The notes beneath the pieces were generated by a model that saw only the letters and a list, made by a program, of their open reading frames with translations, was not told where the DNA came from and searched no databases. The translations under genes were made by a program, and so were the position numbers. Below are positions 15,158-23,118 of a DNA stretch of 36,073 nt, one piece after another; the stretch's first letter is position 1, and every line of letters begins with the position of its first letter. This stretch comes from Chloroflexota bacterium (GTDB lineage Bacteria > Chloroflexota > Dehalococcoidia > Lucifugimonadales > Lucifugimonadaceae), in NCBI GenBank assembly GCA_018649665.1, contig JABIHL010000004.1:1-36073 (forward strand). Direction: 5' to 3'.

Positions 15158-15520
15158 CTAGCAGTGCTGTTCTGTGCGGCCCTGAGAATCCCACGTGTAT
15201 GAGCACACTAGCGTGGTCGCTTTCAGGTAAGTCGGCGATAGTGCCGGATCAGTCGTGGTGAACTCATTAGTCGGCTCCGTAAGCGCTTCGGGCCATTCAC
15301 CGGATTCGATCATCCAGAGATTCATTGCAGATTGAATATCCGATGCCTCTGAAATCAAGGTTGAGTTTAACGTCGATGAAGAAAGCGTGGCGGCGACGTT
15401 CGCAGTTACGGTTGCCGCACGATTGTCTCGACTGGTCACATCAGAAGAAGATATTTGATTGCAACCAGCGGTGAACGTGAAAATCACGACAGCTGCGAAT
15501 ATGAGAAATTTCTTGTGCAC
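15158..15520 (-). CDS. Small predicted lipoprotein
   Basis: A 120-residue exported protein. A Lys-rich start and hydrophobic core (FLIFAAVVIFTF) end in the lipobox TAGC near residue 20, followed by a Ser/Thr-rich spacer. The remainder contains SDIQSAMNLWMIESGEWPEAL and a C-terminal Cys pair (LVCSYTWDSQGRTEQHC), which could form a disulfide. It is vaguely pilin-like in its C-terminal half but is not assigned to a family. The start is GTG at 15520 with only a weak ribosome binding site. Confidence 0.6.
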   Translation of the reverse strand: MHKKFLIFAAVVIFTFTAGCNQISSSDVTSRDNRAATVTANVAATLSSSTLNSTLISEASDIQSAMNLWMIESGEWPEALTEPTNEFTTTDPALSPTYLKATTLVCSYTWDSQGRTEQHC

Positions 15521-15660
15521 GATACTTTTCAGTTACAACGGTCGAGACGTGAGTAGCGCTCGTCGTCGGACGACTCGGCTCCACGTCGCAATTCTCCTAC
15601 CCTAGCCCTTCCATCCGGAAGGGAACTGAATATCGGAATATCGCCTAACCGCTAAGCGTG

Positions 15661-16200
15661 CTACCCGAACTTTGCTGCGTATAGCCCTCGGATATAGGCT
15701 ATTTGTCCTGTGTGTTGGCCGTTTTCTACTGGGATTCTGCCGAGTGCCCAGAGGAGCGTCGGTGCTCGATCGGGAGCGTGTTCCCAAATCTCAGGGCGTT
15801 TGTCTCCAAGCTGATCGACGGTGACACCCTCAATCGAAGGAATCAACAGCTCGCGTGCTGCCTTCCAGTAGCCGGTAACTTCTTCGACCGATACGTCAGG
15901 AAAATCTCGAACCTGTTCGATCGAATCGCCAGCGCCATTGCGTTCTGGCTCGATTCCCAAGCGCTCAGCCCAACTGCCTTCGATCCATGCGCTATCGCCT
16001 TTACCTCGTAGGTACCAGCCCCACATATCTTCCATCCGGCCCATGTGCCACAGAGTCCAAAGTATGTGGTTCGAATTAGGCGTAGGCATCCAGCGCGCTT
16101 CTTCGATTTCTAAACCCTTGAGTGCTCGTTCCAACTGGCGACCGTAGTCGCCAACCGATTGCAGCGTCACGTCTCGATGATCGAGCTGTCGATCTGCCAT
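15661..16200 (-). CDS. DinB-like (DUF664-type) four-helix protein
   Basis: A 179-residue protein of the DinB/YfiT-like helical-bundle superfamily, many members of which bind a metal through three His and act as thiol-dependent transferases. Likely ligands are in SNHILWTLWHMGRMEDMWGW and in the C-terminal VENGQHTGQIAYIRGL. The start is the ATG at 16200 (MADRQLDHRD), which overlaps the stop of the upstream DUF971 gene by one base (tgATG), indicating translational coupling. A longer frame to 16293 would extend into that gene and is rejected. The biological substrate is unknown. Confidence 0.78.
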   Translation of the reverse strand: MADRQLDHRDVTLQSVGDYGRQLERALKGLEIEEARWMPTPNSNHILWTLWHMGRMEDMWGWYLRGKGDSAWIEGSWAERLGIEPERNGAGDSIEQVRDFPDVSVEEVTGYWKAARELLIPSIEGVTVDQLGDKRPEIWEHAPDRAPTLLWALGRIPVENGQHTGQIAYIRGLYAAKFG

Positions 16201-16550
16201 CAGTTCGCCTCGCACACGACAGCATCGTCGTTCGCCGCAAGTCGAAGAAGCATCTGGTACGGGTAAATTCCTGAATCGTGACCGTCGGTCCACAGAAACT
16301 GGATTGCGTACTTTCCGACCATCAGATGATCGGCAGCGATGATGTCGTTCGGCACTTGAGAAACGTTCAGAAGCGGCCGACCCGTCATCTCCTCAACACA
16401 AGCGGCGCAAGCGCACTGCAGTCGAAGATATCGATAAGGATAGGTACAGGTTTGACCGTTGTCCCAGGCGATTTGAACACCGGTGCCGGTCATAACGATG
16501 TCAGTCGGAACAGCGGCCGTGGTGCCTGAGTATTCTGGGGTCATCGACAT
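16200..16550 (-). CDS. DUF971 (GBBH-like N-terminal) protein
   Basis: A 116-residue protein of the DUF971 family, related to the N-terminal domain of gamma-butyrobetaine hydroxylase and found as small stand-alone proteins often linked to iron-sulfur or cofactor metabolism. The pattern IAWDNGQTCTYPYRYLRLQC with CACAACVEEMTG, then ADHLMVGKYAIQFLWTDGHDSGIYPYQML, is characteristic. Three clustered Cys (CACAAC) could bind metal. The start is ATG at 16550 with no clear ribosome binding site. It is coupled by a one-base overlap to the DinB-like gene. Confidence 0.82.
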   Translation of the reverse strand: MSMTPEYSGTTAAVPTDIVMTGTGVQIAWDNGQTCTYPYRYLRLQCACAACVEEMTGRPLLNVSQVPNDIIAADHLMVGKYAIQFLWTDGHDSGIYPYQMLLRLAANDDAVVCEAN

Positions 16551-16709
16551 TATTTTTAGAGCTTTCGTTCAGGATTGTCGCGTTTAGCGGGGATTTTAGA
16601 TTGTGTCATCGGCTGATTGACGTAAACTTCCAGCCTCAGTTCTGTGCGCGCAGAGATTTTTATCTGCTTAGCGTACCTATATAAATTCACAGTAGAGGAT
16701 TATCGCCAG

Positions 16710-17771
16710 ATGGCAAACGAAACGATAAAAGTCGGTTTCATCGGAGCAGGTGCCAATACGGCGTTACGCCACATTCCTGGCCTACGCGCCCAACAGGGTG
16801 TGGAGCTCGTTGGGGTTGCGAACAGGTCGATCGAATCGAGCCAGATCGCAGCCGACAAGTACGAAATTGGCGAGGCGTACCCAACTTGGCTCGACCTCGT
16901 TGAAGATCCAGATATCGATGCCGTATGCATTGGCACATGGCCATACATGCATTCCACCACTACGTTGACCGCGCTCGATAACGGCAAGCACGTTCTGGTT
17001 GAAGCTCGAATGGCGATGAACGGTTCCGAAGCGCGTGACATGCTCGCTGCATCACTCGCCAATCCCGATCTGATTACGCAGGTCGTTCCGCCTCCGCATC
17101 TCATGGCATGCGAACAGCACGTGATCGACATCATTGCTGATGGCTACGTTGGCGATATCGTCAACGTGAACGCACGAGTCACTGACGGAAGTGCATTCCC
17201 CGATTCTGATCAGGACGCTCACTGGCGTCACATTCGCGAACTTTCGGGTAACAACGTTATGACTACCGGAATTTGGTATGAAAACCTGATGCGAATTATT
17301 GGCCCTGCATCATCGGTTTCGGCAAATTCTCAGGTTCGGGTTCCTTCCCGCAAGGGCTGGGACGGATCGCGAATGGCAATGACGATTCCTGACCAGATCG
17401 ACATCATCTACACAACGGGTGCCGGCGTTAACGTGAACCTTTCGGTCACTACTGTTTCAGGTCCGTTTGTTCCACCAACCGAAATTTGGATTTACGGCAC
17501 AGAAGGAACTATTCACATTGCAACAAGCGGACTCGGCAACGATCCGGTCGTGAGTGGTGGTCGTAAGGGCGACGACAGGATGAGCGTCATCGAGGTTCCA
17601 GCCGAGAAGCGTGGCAGCTGGCGTGTTGAGGAAGAGTTCATCAATGCCATCAAGGGCGTTGAGCCTGTGACTCGTTCAAACTTCACCGATTCGTTGAAGT
17701 ACATGGAGTTTACCGACGCTATTCAGGAGTCGTGGCAATCGGGAATGCGGGTTAACCTGCCCTGGTCGTAA
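16710..17771 (+). CDS. Gfo/Idh/MocA-family oxidoreductase-like protein without the EKP lysine
   Basis: A 353-residue protein with an N-terminal Rossmann domain (KVGFIGAGANTALRHIPGL, glycine motif GxGAN) and the C-terminal alpha/beta domain of the Gfo/Idh/MocA family. Members are NAD(P)-dependent sugar or inositol dehydrogenases and related enzymes. The usual catalytic EKP motif after GKHVL reads VEARMAM, so A99 replaces the conserved Lys. The protein may therefore catalyse a different reaction or be non-catalytic. The C-terminal domain contains GNNVMTTGIWYENLMRIIG. The start at 16710 has AGAGGA about ten bases upstream. It is flanked by minus-strand genes and appears monocistronic. Confidence 0.85.
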   Translation: MANETIKVGFIGAGANTALRHIPGLRAQQGVELVGVANRSIESSQIAADKYEIGEAYPTWLDLVEDPDIDAVCIGTWPYMHSTTTLTALDNGKHVLVEARMAMNGSEARDMLAASLANPDLITQVVPPPHLMACEQHVIDIIADGYVGDIVNVNARVTDGSAFPDSDQDAHWRHIRELSGNNVMTTGIWYENLMRIIGPASSVSANSQVRVPSRKGWDGSRMAMTIPDQIDIIYTTGAGVNVNLSVTTVSGPFVPPTEIWIYGTEGTIHIATSGLGNDPVVSGGRKGDDRMSVIEVPAEKRGSWRVEEEFINAIKGVEPVTRSNFTDSLKYMEFTDAIQESWQSGMRVNLPWS

Positions 17772-17791
17772 CGTACGGATTTTGGTCTAGC

Positions 17792-17829
17792 GACTGCTCG
17801 CTGCCTGATTATGGGTAGTGAGCAGTCGA
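17792..17829. terminator. Stem-loop between convergent genes, possible bidirectional terminator
   Basis: CGACTGCTC pairs perfectly with GAGCAGTCG, and the stem continues inward through about six more pairs, including G-T pairs, to an eight-base loop. No T tract follows on either strand, so intrinsic termination is uncertain. It lies between the ends of the 16710-17771 and 18181-17903 genes. Confidence 0.45.
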
Positions 17830-17902
17830 AATTCGCGTAGGAGTAGTCCCCGTTCGACTCGGTGCATTTAACCTACTTCCTCCGGCTGCAGATCTGCTCG
17901 GA

Positions 17903-18181
17903 TCAAGCAACGGTAGACGAAGGTACTGGCTTAACGAATATGCCACCATGAATCGCACAATTTCCTACTGGCAGTTGGTGCGTCCAGTGAGTCAAGGGAT
18001 AAATAGTTGAAACCTTGGATTCGCACTTCTGCCACGCTTTGTCGCAAACAAGAGTGCCGTTGTTGAGTTCATCGTTGATCAGATCACCGATTTTCTCTCT
18101 CAGTTGGCACGGAGTTAGTCCTTCGCTACTCAGAATTATCTGAATGTGACGTAGTACTTCCTGGGCATCATAGTTACTCAT
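17903..18181 (-). CDS. Hypothetical protein, 92 residues
   Basis: Not recognised. It is a small soluble protein beginning MSNYDAQEVLRHIQIILSSE, with a helical N-terminal half (GLTPCQLREKIGDLINDEL) and four Cys distributed along the chain. The start at 18181 is fixed by a strong AAGGAG ribosome binding site five bases upstream. An ATG 20 codons earlier is rejected because that site would then lie inside the gene. The strong translation signal supports a real gene. Confidence 0.6.
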   Translation of the reverse strand: MSNYDAQEVLRHIQIILSSEGLTPCQLREKIGDLINDELNNGTLVCDKAWQKCESKVSTIYPLTHWTHQLPVGNCAIHGGIFVKPVPSSTVA

Positions 18182-18535
18182 TCTCTCTCTCCTTAGCTCT
18201 CGATTAGCGAACCCGCCCTCCTTGATTTGGAGACCATTCAACCAAGGTAATCAACCGTATTCTTCCTTGTGCTCGATCGATAGAACTCGCTATTCCTACT
18301 TCGCTCCACGTCAATACGCCCCAGACGTTCACATTGAGAACGCTAGGGTTGTGCCTCATCTGTGTCTACTCCCGCCCGCCGTTTGTGTAAAGCTAAGATG
18401 AACAGCAAAAAAATGAGAAAACCGCGAGGAATTACTTGGTGGGGGCTGAGAGTGCCTCCCAGTTCGCCTCAGAAGCTATTCACCCAGTCGAACGCAGGTT
18501 CACTGTCTGCGGCAGAGGCGTTTGATGAACGCTAG
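18182..18535. other. 354 bp intergenic stretch, no supported gene
   Basis: This gap separates two minus-strand genes. It should contain the promoter of the 92-residue gene, but no clear -35/-10 pair was found. A plus-strand frame of 45 codons at 18398-18535 exists but lacks a ribosome binding site and is not called. Confidence 0.4.
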
Positions 18536-19639
18536 CTAGAACAGCTCGCCGCAGTTCCAGTCTTCTAGAGCGACCAATTTAGGGAATATCTGCCGTGCAG
18601 CATCTCTCGCACCCGGAGTGTCTGGAGAGAACTTGGAACCCATAGGCACCATACGGATGATCGGATAGAGCAACGCTCGTCGGTACTCACGTAAAAGATC
18701 TTCCATTCGATAGTCGTCGATACCACCGTCGTGAAGGCCCGCAAGATACCGTTCCAGTAGGCTCGTCTCCGCTTGCTTACGTTCTTCGGGCTCGAGACTG
18801 AAAATGAAGAAGTTCGTAACGTCTCGAACACCCTGCTGAACGGCTGTGCGCTGCCAGTCGATAACCCTAACGCCGGGCTTGGTGTCATCATCGAACAGGA
18901 AAAGGTTCCCGGGGTGCGTATCGCCGTGAGTCAGCGTTACGGCTGCATCTTCAGGCACTGTCATAACATCAGTAATCTTCGGACCGAACGCCGCTGTGAT
19001 TTCGCGGGTGCCGGGTTGGAGCAGATCACCCCACGAATCGAAAAACTTATCCAAAGAGGCTACGTAAGCAGTTTGCCTATCGTGCCACACTTTCGGATCT
19101 CGACCGTCGACCGCCCATTCGAATGTATCTAGCTCTGGGCTGTTCCAACGTGGCGTGTGTAGCTGGGCCAGAGTATCGACGATTCGTTCGGCATCCGGCA
19201 CCGGCGTATATGTGAAAAACGTACTCATTCGTCCGTGCGATAGGTCTTCAAGAAGCAGAACGTAGTCGTGACTGACTGGTTCAGCAGCGGAAAAATAGCA
19301 ACGAGGGTGAATCGCATCCCCGCTATCTGCACCAGTGTTGTTTGCGAATGTCCTGTAGTAACCGACTTCAATATCGAACACTTCCGATTGAGCAGCTCGT
19401 TGTGCCGGTTCTTTGTCGGGAATTTTAGCGATGAGAGTTTGAGGTAGTGCTGGGTTTGGATTTTCGTATGTTGGGGTCAAACGTGCGAGAACGCCGTTGA
19501 AGCCGTCCATCTCACCGATTCTCTCAGCACTAACACCGATCACCGTGGCACCCGGGAGCACTGCCGGCAGCCATTCGGGCGTCATCTCTTCGATAGTGGT
19601 CGGAAACGGTGATTGTGCGGGAGAGCTGGAGTTGGGCAT
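18536..19639 (-). CDS. APH-family (aminoglycoside phosphotransferase-like) kinase
   Basis: A 367-residue protein of the protein-kinase-like phosphotransferase fold that covers aminoglycoside kinases, choline kinases and ecdysteroid-kinase-like proteins. It has LIAKIPDKE (ATP-binding Lys), VLLLEDLSHGRM (hinge), VTLTHGDTHPGNLFLFDD (catalytic HGDxHxxN) and VRVIDWQRT (magnesium-binding Asp of the DFG equivalent). The chain is long compared with resistance enzymes, and the AKIP and EDLS forms resemble the broad EcKL/DUF1679 group. The physiological substrate is therefore probably a small alcohol rather than an antibiotic. The start is ATG at 19639 with a weak ribosome binding site. No partner gene is adjacent. 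Confidence 0.82.
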   Translation of the reverse strand: MPNSSSPAQSPFPTTIEEMTPEWLPAVLPGATVIGVSAERIGEMDGFNGVLARLTPTYENPNPALPQTLIAKIPDKEPAQRAAQSEVFDIEVGYYRTFANNTGADSGDAIHPRCYFSAAEPVSHDYVLLLEDLSHGRMSTFFTYTPVPDAERIVDTLAQLHTPRWNSPELDTFEWAVDGRDPKVWHDRQTAYVASLDKFFDSWGDLLQPGTREITAAFGPKITDVMTVPEDAAVTLTHGDTHPGNLFLFDDDTKPGVRVIDWQRTAVQQGVRDVTNFFIFSLEPEERKQAETSLLERYLAGLHDGGIDDYRMEDLLREYRRALLYPIIRMVPMGSKFSPDTPGARDAARQIFPKLVALEDWNCGELF

Positions 19640-19810
19640 TTAGGCAATTTTCTCGTCGTTGGAAATTATTCCCGCAGAGCTTACCTGTAGTTTGGCTGAG
19701 AGGGATTACCGTAATAAACCTTCTCAGCATTATTTCTAGAGCGTAGCCCGGCACAGTGGAGAGATCATCGGTGGCGCGGAGCGAGGGTGATGAGTTGCAG
19801 TCCGCTCTTT

Positions 19811-20016
19811 CTATACTTCTGCCTCGAATTGCCCGCCGTCGGTTTTATTCCTGAATAGTGCCCGTTTAATCTGGACAATACCCACGGTCACCAAGACAAG
19901 AATGGCGATTAAAAATACAGTTGGCAAAGGCGAGACTCGGAGTCGTTTGTGGGTTCGACCCCAATCTTATTTTCTGGTGTGACATCCACGGTTAAGAATT
20001 GAACTTGCCTCGGCAT
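19811..20016 (-). pseudogene. Probable frameshifted gene for a small C-tail-anchored membrane protein
   Basis: Two adjoining reading frames look like one protein of about 68 residues. The first starts at ATG 20016 (MPRQVQFLTVDVTPENKIG), is hydrophilic and runs to a stop just after CQLYF. The second, one base back, encodes LIAILVLVTVGIVQIKRALF and a charged tail ending FEAEV, with its stop at 19813-19811. The frames meet at five A residues (19911-19915 on the plus strand). A sixth would join them into a soluble head plus one membrane helix with a basic cytoplasmic tail. Options are a true frameshift, a sequencing error, slippage, or a separate 38-residue membrane peptide starting at TTG 19927. 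The ATG lies 14 bases from the divergent radC start. Confidence 0.4.
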
Positions 20017-20030
20017 AAACTGCCGGGACT

Positions 20031-20780
20031 ATGACTTTAATTACTGTTCCCGCTTCCCCTGCTGCCGAGTCCATCGGTGATGCCGTAAGAATTACCCACC
20101 CTGCGATTCGTGACTTTCCTTCGGGAGAACGACCTAGAGAGCGTTTGGCTTCCTACGGGGCAGGGCATCTGTCGAACTCTGAGCTTCTGGCGATTCTGCT
20201 TCGAACAGGTCTTGAAGGCGAGAATGTTCTCGTTATGGCGAGTCGATTGCTTGCCGAGTTCGGAGGTATTTCGGGGCTATCTCGAATCACTTTCGATGAG
20301 ATGTGCGATTCTCGTGGAATTTCCACCGCTAAGGCGTGCCAGATTCTTGCTGGTATCGAATTGGGAAGGCGTGTTGCATCGCTAACTCCTGAAGATCGCG
20401 TGACCATTACTTCCCCGTCCGATCTTGCCACGCTGTTTTTAGCCGAAATGTCATCGTTCGACAGAGAGCACCTGCGAGTCGCTACTTTATCGACACGCAA
20501 TCAAGTGCTGGGTATTGAGGATCTTTATTCAGGCAGCGTGAACGCCGCACTGATTCGCCCAGCTGAGGTATTTGCGACGGCTGTTCGACGAAACGCACCT
20601 CAAATAGCGATTGTCCACAATCATCCGTCGGGCGATCCGACTCCAAGTAGTGAAGATATCGCTATTACCAAGACGTTAGTCGAGGCAGGGAAACTACTGG
20701 ATATTGAGATTGTCGATCACTTGGTAATCGGGCAGGGCAAGTACGTTTCCATGCGAGAGAAAAAGCTCGGATTCAGTTAG
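20031..20780 (+). CDS. radC: RadC-family JAMM/MPN+ domain protein
   Basis: A 249-residue RadC protein. The N-terminal helix-hairpin-helix region has the usual ERPRERLASYGAGHLSNSELLAILLRTG. The C-terminal JAMM metalloprotease-like domain carries IVHNHPSGDPTPSSEDI, with H196, H198 and the downstream Asp as zinc ligands. The family was named for DNA repair, but its molecular role is still unsettled. The first residues (MTLITVPASPAAESIGD) are an extra leader relative to the family, yet no alternative start is obvious. No ribosome binding site precedes the ATG. The 3' end overlaps the convergent gene by 8 bases. Confidence 0.92.
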   Translation: MTLITVPASPAAESIGDAVRITHPAIRDFPSGERPRERLASYGAGHLSNSELLAILLRTGLEGENVLVMASRLLAEFGGISGLSRITFDEMCDSRGISTAKACQILAGIELGRRVASLTPEDRVTITSPSDLATLFLAEMSSFDREHLRVATLSTRNQVLGIEDLYSGSVNAALIRPAEVFATAVRRNAPQIAIVHNHPSGDPTPSSEDIAITKTLVEAGKLLDIEIVDHLVIGQGKYVSMREKKLGFS

Positions 20781-21474
20781 TGGGAGCCGGTCTAGGCGTT
20801 GCAGTTGGTTCCGGTGGTCGGAGCCATACGGGAGCACGAGCTTCCGATTCGTAATCGCCATAGAATGCTTCAACTCGATAGATATTGCCTGTTAGCGCAT
20901 CGACAACCACGGTTAGATTGTCGTAATCGACCTTCTCACCATTATCGAGTTCTAGGCGTACATCGCCAGCGAATGCGAACGCCCAAATTTCAGTCTCTGA
21001 CGGAGTTTCGAGTAAGCCTAGGTCTGCACGGTTTCGCTCGCCGGTCGCTACGGCGTATTCGCCAAATCGAATACGACGACCAATGTGATCGAAATTTTGA
21101 CTTACCAGCCCGGCGTCTCTTGCGGCGGCGAGTGCAAGGCTGAGAGCTTGAACCTCGGTCATGAACTCGGGGCCAGCGAATGGCGTTGGTGTCGGAAAAC
21201 CCTCGGCTGTGATTACTTCGTCGCCATCTCCACTGAACAGCGACATCACTAACCAAATCGACAAAATAGCGACGGCGACTCCGCCGAATCCGATGATTGC
21301 GTTGCGAGTGCGGGCAGTTAAGCTCGTAGTGCGAGGACTTACTTGACCTTTTTTTGACCATGCAGTCTTGCTAAAAGAAGCGGCTTTCGCACTACCTGCA
21401 ATGCGAGGTGATCCGAAAATGCGCCATACGGACGCTAATTTGTTGCTGAGTCCTTGTAGAAACTGATCAAGCAT
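20773..21474 (-). CDS. Single-pass membrane protein with proline/threonine-rich linkers
   Basis: A 233-residue protein of unknown function. A basic cytoplasmic N-terminus of about 58 residues is followed by a membrane helix (AIIGFGGVAVAILSIWLVMSL) and the short linker FPTPTPFAG. The extracytoplasmic domain includes TEVQALSLALAAARDAGLV and LTVVVDALTGNIYRVEAFYG, the latter reminiscent of PepSY-like strands. It ends in the tail PEPTATPRPAPTN. Such PTATP tails are common in Chloroflexota secreted proteins. The stop overlaps the end of radC by 8 bases on the other strand. The start is ATG at 21474. Confidence 0.7.
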   Translation of the reverse strand: MLDQFLQGLSNKLASVWRIFGSPRIAGSAKAASFSKTAWSKKGQVSPRTTSLTARTRNAIIGFGGVAVAILSIWLVMSLFSGDGDEVITAEGFPTPTPFAGPEFMTEVQALSLALAAARDAGLVSQNFDHIGRRIRFGEYAVATGERNRADLGLLETPSETEIWAFAFAGDVRLELDNGEKVDYDNLTVVVDALTGNIYRVEAFYGDYESEARAPVWLRPPEPTATPRPAPTN

Positions 21475-21620
21475 AGCGACAGTGTAAATGTCTCCTGGAA
21501 ATATCTCCTACTGTGCTACGCTCCAAGTGCAAGCAATCTGGCGGCATATACAGGTCGTTCTTTGCTTGTAGATATCCCCGAATCCCACCCCGCAATTTGT
21601 AAGAGTGATGGAGCTGGTAA

Positions 21621-22418
21621 TTGACGATTAGTGCGACAGGACAGATCGATTTTAATGCCGATATCGGTGAGTCATTTGCTGGGTATGAACTTGGACTCGA
21701 TCGTGAAATCGTGAAGTACATCACCTCTGCGAATATAGCGACCGGATTTCACGCGGGTGACCCCGATTGGATGGCGAAAACGGTGAACCTGGCGATCGAT
21801 AACGGCGTAGGTATTGGTGCCCATCCGGCATATCCAGACCTCGCGGGTTTCGGCCGGCGAAACATGGATCTGACACCTACGGAAGTTCGAAACGCCGTCA
21901 CCTATCAGGTAGGTGCACTGGCAGCGTTTACACCTGATCGAAACCTGCAACATGTAAAACCGCACGGTGCGTTGTACAACACCGCCGTTCGTGATGAAGC
22001 GGTAGCTGAAGCGATAGTGTTGGCTGTTAAGGCGTTCGATCCTGAACTAATTCATGTCGTGTTGGCCGGTTCGCCATGGGAGTCGATCGCGAGGGCACAG
22101 GGCGTGCGAGTGGCGCGAGAGTGCTACGCAGATCGTGCTGTAACCGCCGAAGGAACACTTGTTCCACGTTCGCAACCGGGCGCGGTTGTTCACGATCCCG
22201 ATCAAGTTGTGGAAAGGTCGCTCAAACTGGCGACCGAAGGCAAAGTGACCGCAATCGACGGTACTGAAATCGACTTCTCCGCCGATTCGATATGTTTGCA
22301 CGGCGACACCGCAGGAGCGGTCGAGTTAGCGGCAGCAGTCCGAGGTTCGCTCGAAGCCGCAGGCGTAGAGATAACGTCGATGAACAAGCTCATCGCTGGT
22401 ATCGGTGCAACTCAGTAG
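21621..22418 (+). CDS. pxpA: 5-oxoprolinase subunit PxpA (LamB/YcsF family)
   Basis: A 265-residue LamB/YcsF protein. PxpA with PxpB and PxpC forms the prokaryotic ATP-dependent 5-oxoprolinase, converting the damage product 5-oxoproline to glutamate. Conserved blocks are IDFNADIGES, ANIATGFHAGDPDW, GIGAHPAYPDLAGFGRR, LQHVKPHGALYNTA and the C-terminal ICLHGDTAGAVELA. The start is TTG at 21621, supported by GGAG eight bases upstream. The only nearby ATG is in another frame and stops at once. pxpB starts one base after the stop, so the three genes form a tight operon. Confidence 0.93.
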   Translation: MTISATGQIDFNADIGESFAGYELGLDREIVKYITSANIATGFHAGDPDWMAKTVNLAIDNGVGIGAHPAYPDLAGFGRRNMDLTPTEVRNAVTYQVGALAAFTPDRNLQHVKPHGALYNTAVRDEAVAEAIVLAVKAFDPELIHVVLAGSPWESIARAQGVRVARECYADRAVTAEGTLVPRSQPGAVVHDPDQVVERSLKLATEGKVTAIDGTEIDFSADSICLHGDTAGAVELAAAVRGSLEAAGVEITSMNKLIAGIGATQ

Positions 22419-22419
22419 T

Positions 22420-23118
22420 ATGGCAACGAACGAAGCTTCAGGAACCACGTACCCACGGCTTGTTCCGGCTGGCGATTCGGCTATCGTCATCGAACTAGGA
22501 TCCGAGATCGATCCGAATGTGAACGATCAAATATATAGCCTCGTGAAGACGGTCGAAATGGCAGGTCTCGAAGCAGTTAGAGAGCTTGTGCCGACCTATC
22601 GATCGCTGTTGGTAAGTTACGATCCGCTGGTGTCCAGATTCGTTGAAATGAACGAACGACTGGCGGAATTAGTTGATCGTTCGAAAGATCGACCCGATAA
22701 AGAAGCTGAGCAGGCACGGATCGTCGAGCTGCCGGTTGTTTACGGTGGGGATGATGGCCCAGATCTTGACTCGCTCGCTGAGCACACCAACCTGTCTGTT
22801 CAAGAAGTTATCGATATCCACTCGGGTATCGACTACCGCGTTTACATGATCGGTTTTGCACCGGGCTTTCCTTATCTCGGTGGTCTCGATCAAAGAATCG
22901 CAATGCCTCGACTGAAAACGCCTCGCGTTAGTGTCCCCGCTGGTTCGGTCGGGATAGCCGAATCTCAGACCGGGGTATACCCGAACGCCAGCCCCGGCGG
23001 ATGGCAATTGATCGGTAGGACACTGGCAAAATTGTTTGACGTGAGTAGTAAATCACCGTCTTTGATTACCCCTGGTTCCAAAGTGCGTTTCGTCTCGGTG
23101 AAATCTCATGACCGATAA
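22420..23118 (+). CDS. pxpB: 5-oxoprolinase subunit PxpB (KipI family)
   Basis: A 232-residue protein of the KipI / allophanate hydrolase subunit 1 family. The signature is IGFAPGFPYLGGLDQRIAMP followed by PRVSVPAGSVGIAESQTGVY and SPGGWQLIGRT. The N-terminal domain has the typical LVPAGDSAIVIELGSEID. In 5-oxoprolinase it pairs with PxpC to activate the substrate with ATP. The ATG at 22420 lies one base after the pxpA stop. The 3' end overlaps pxpC by 11 bases. Confidence 0.93.
   Translation: MATNEASGTTYPRLVPAGDSAIVIELGSEIDPNVNDQIYSLVKTVEMAGLEAVRELVPTYRSLLVSYDPLVSRFVEMNERLAELVDRSKDRPDKEAEQARIVELPVVYGGDDGPDLDSLAEHTNLSVQEVIDIHSGIDYRVYMIGFAPGFPYLGGLDQRIAMPRLKTPRVSVPAGSVGIAESQTGVYPNASPGGWQLIGRTLAKLFDVSSKSPSLITPGSKVRFVSVKSHDR

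Noticed and set aside
18439-18461. GGGGGCTGAGAGTGCCTCCC, reminiscent of the CTGAGA core of a TPP riboswitch
   Set aside because: The second conserved half (ACCTGAT and GGATAATGCC-type elements) is absent and no thiamine gene is downstream.
18398-18535. Plus-strand frame of 45 codons with a basic start (MNSKKMRKPRG)
   Set aside because: No ribosome binding site, no recognisable domain, and it ends exactly at the convergent kinase gene. Length alone does not support it.
19949-19965. GTGGGTTCGACCCCAATC, resembling a tRNA T-arm
   Set aside because: The five-pair stem does not form correctly and no acceptor, D or anticodon arm could be built around it.
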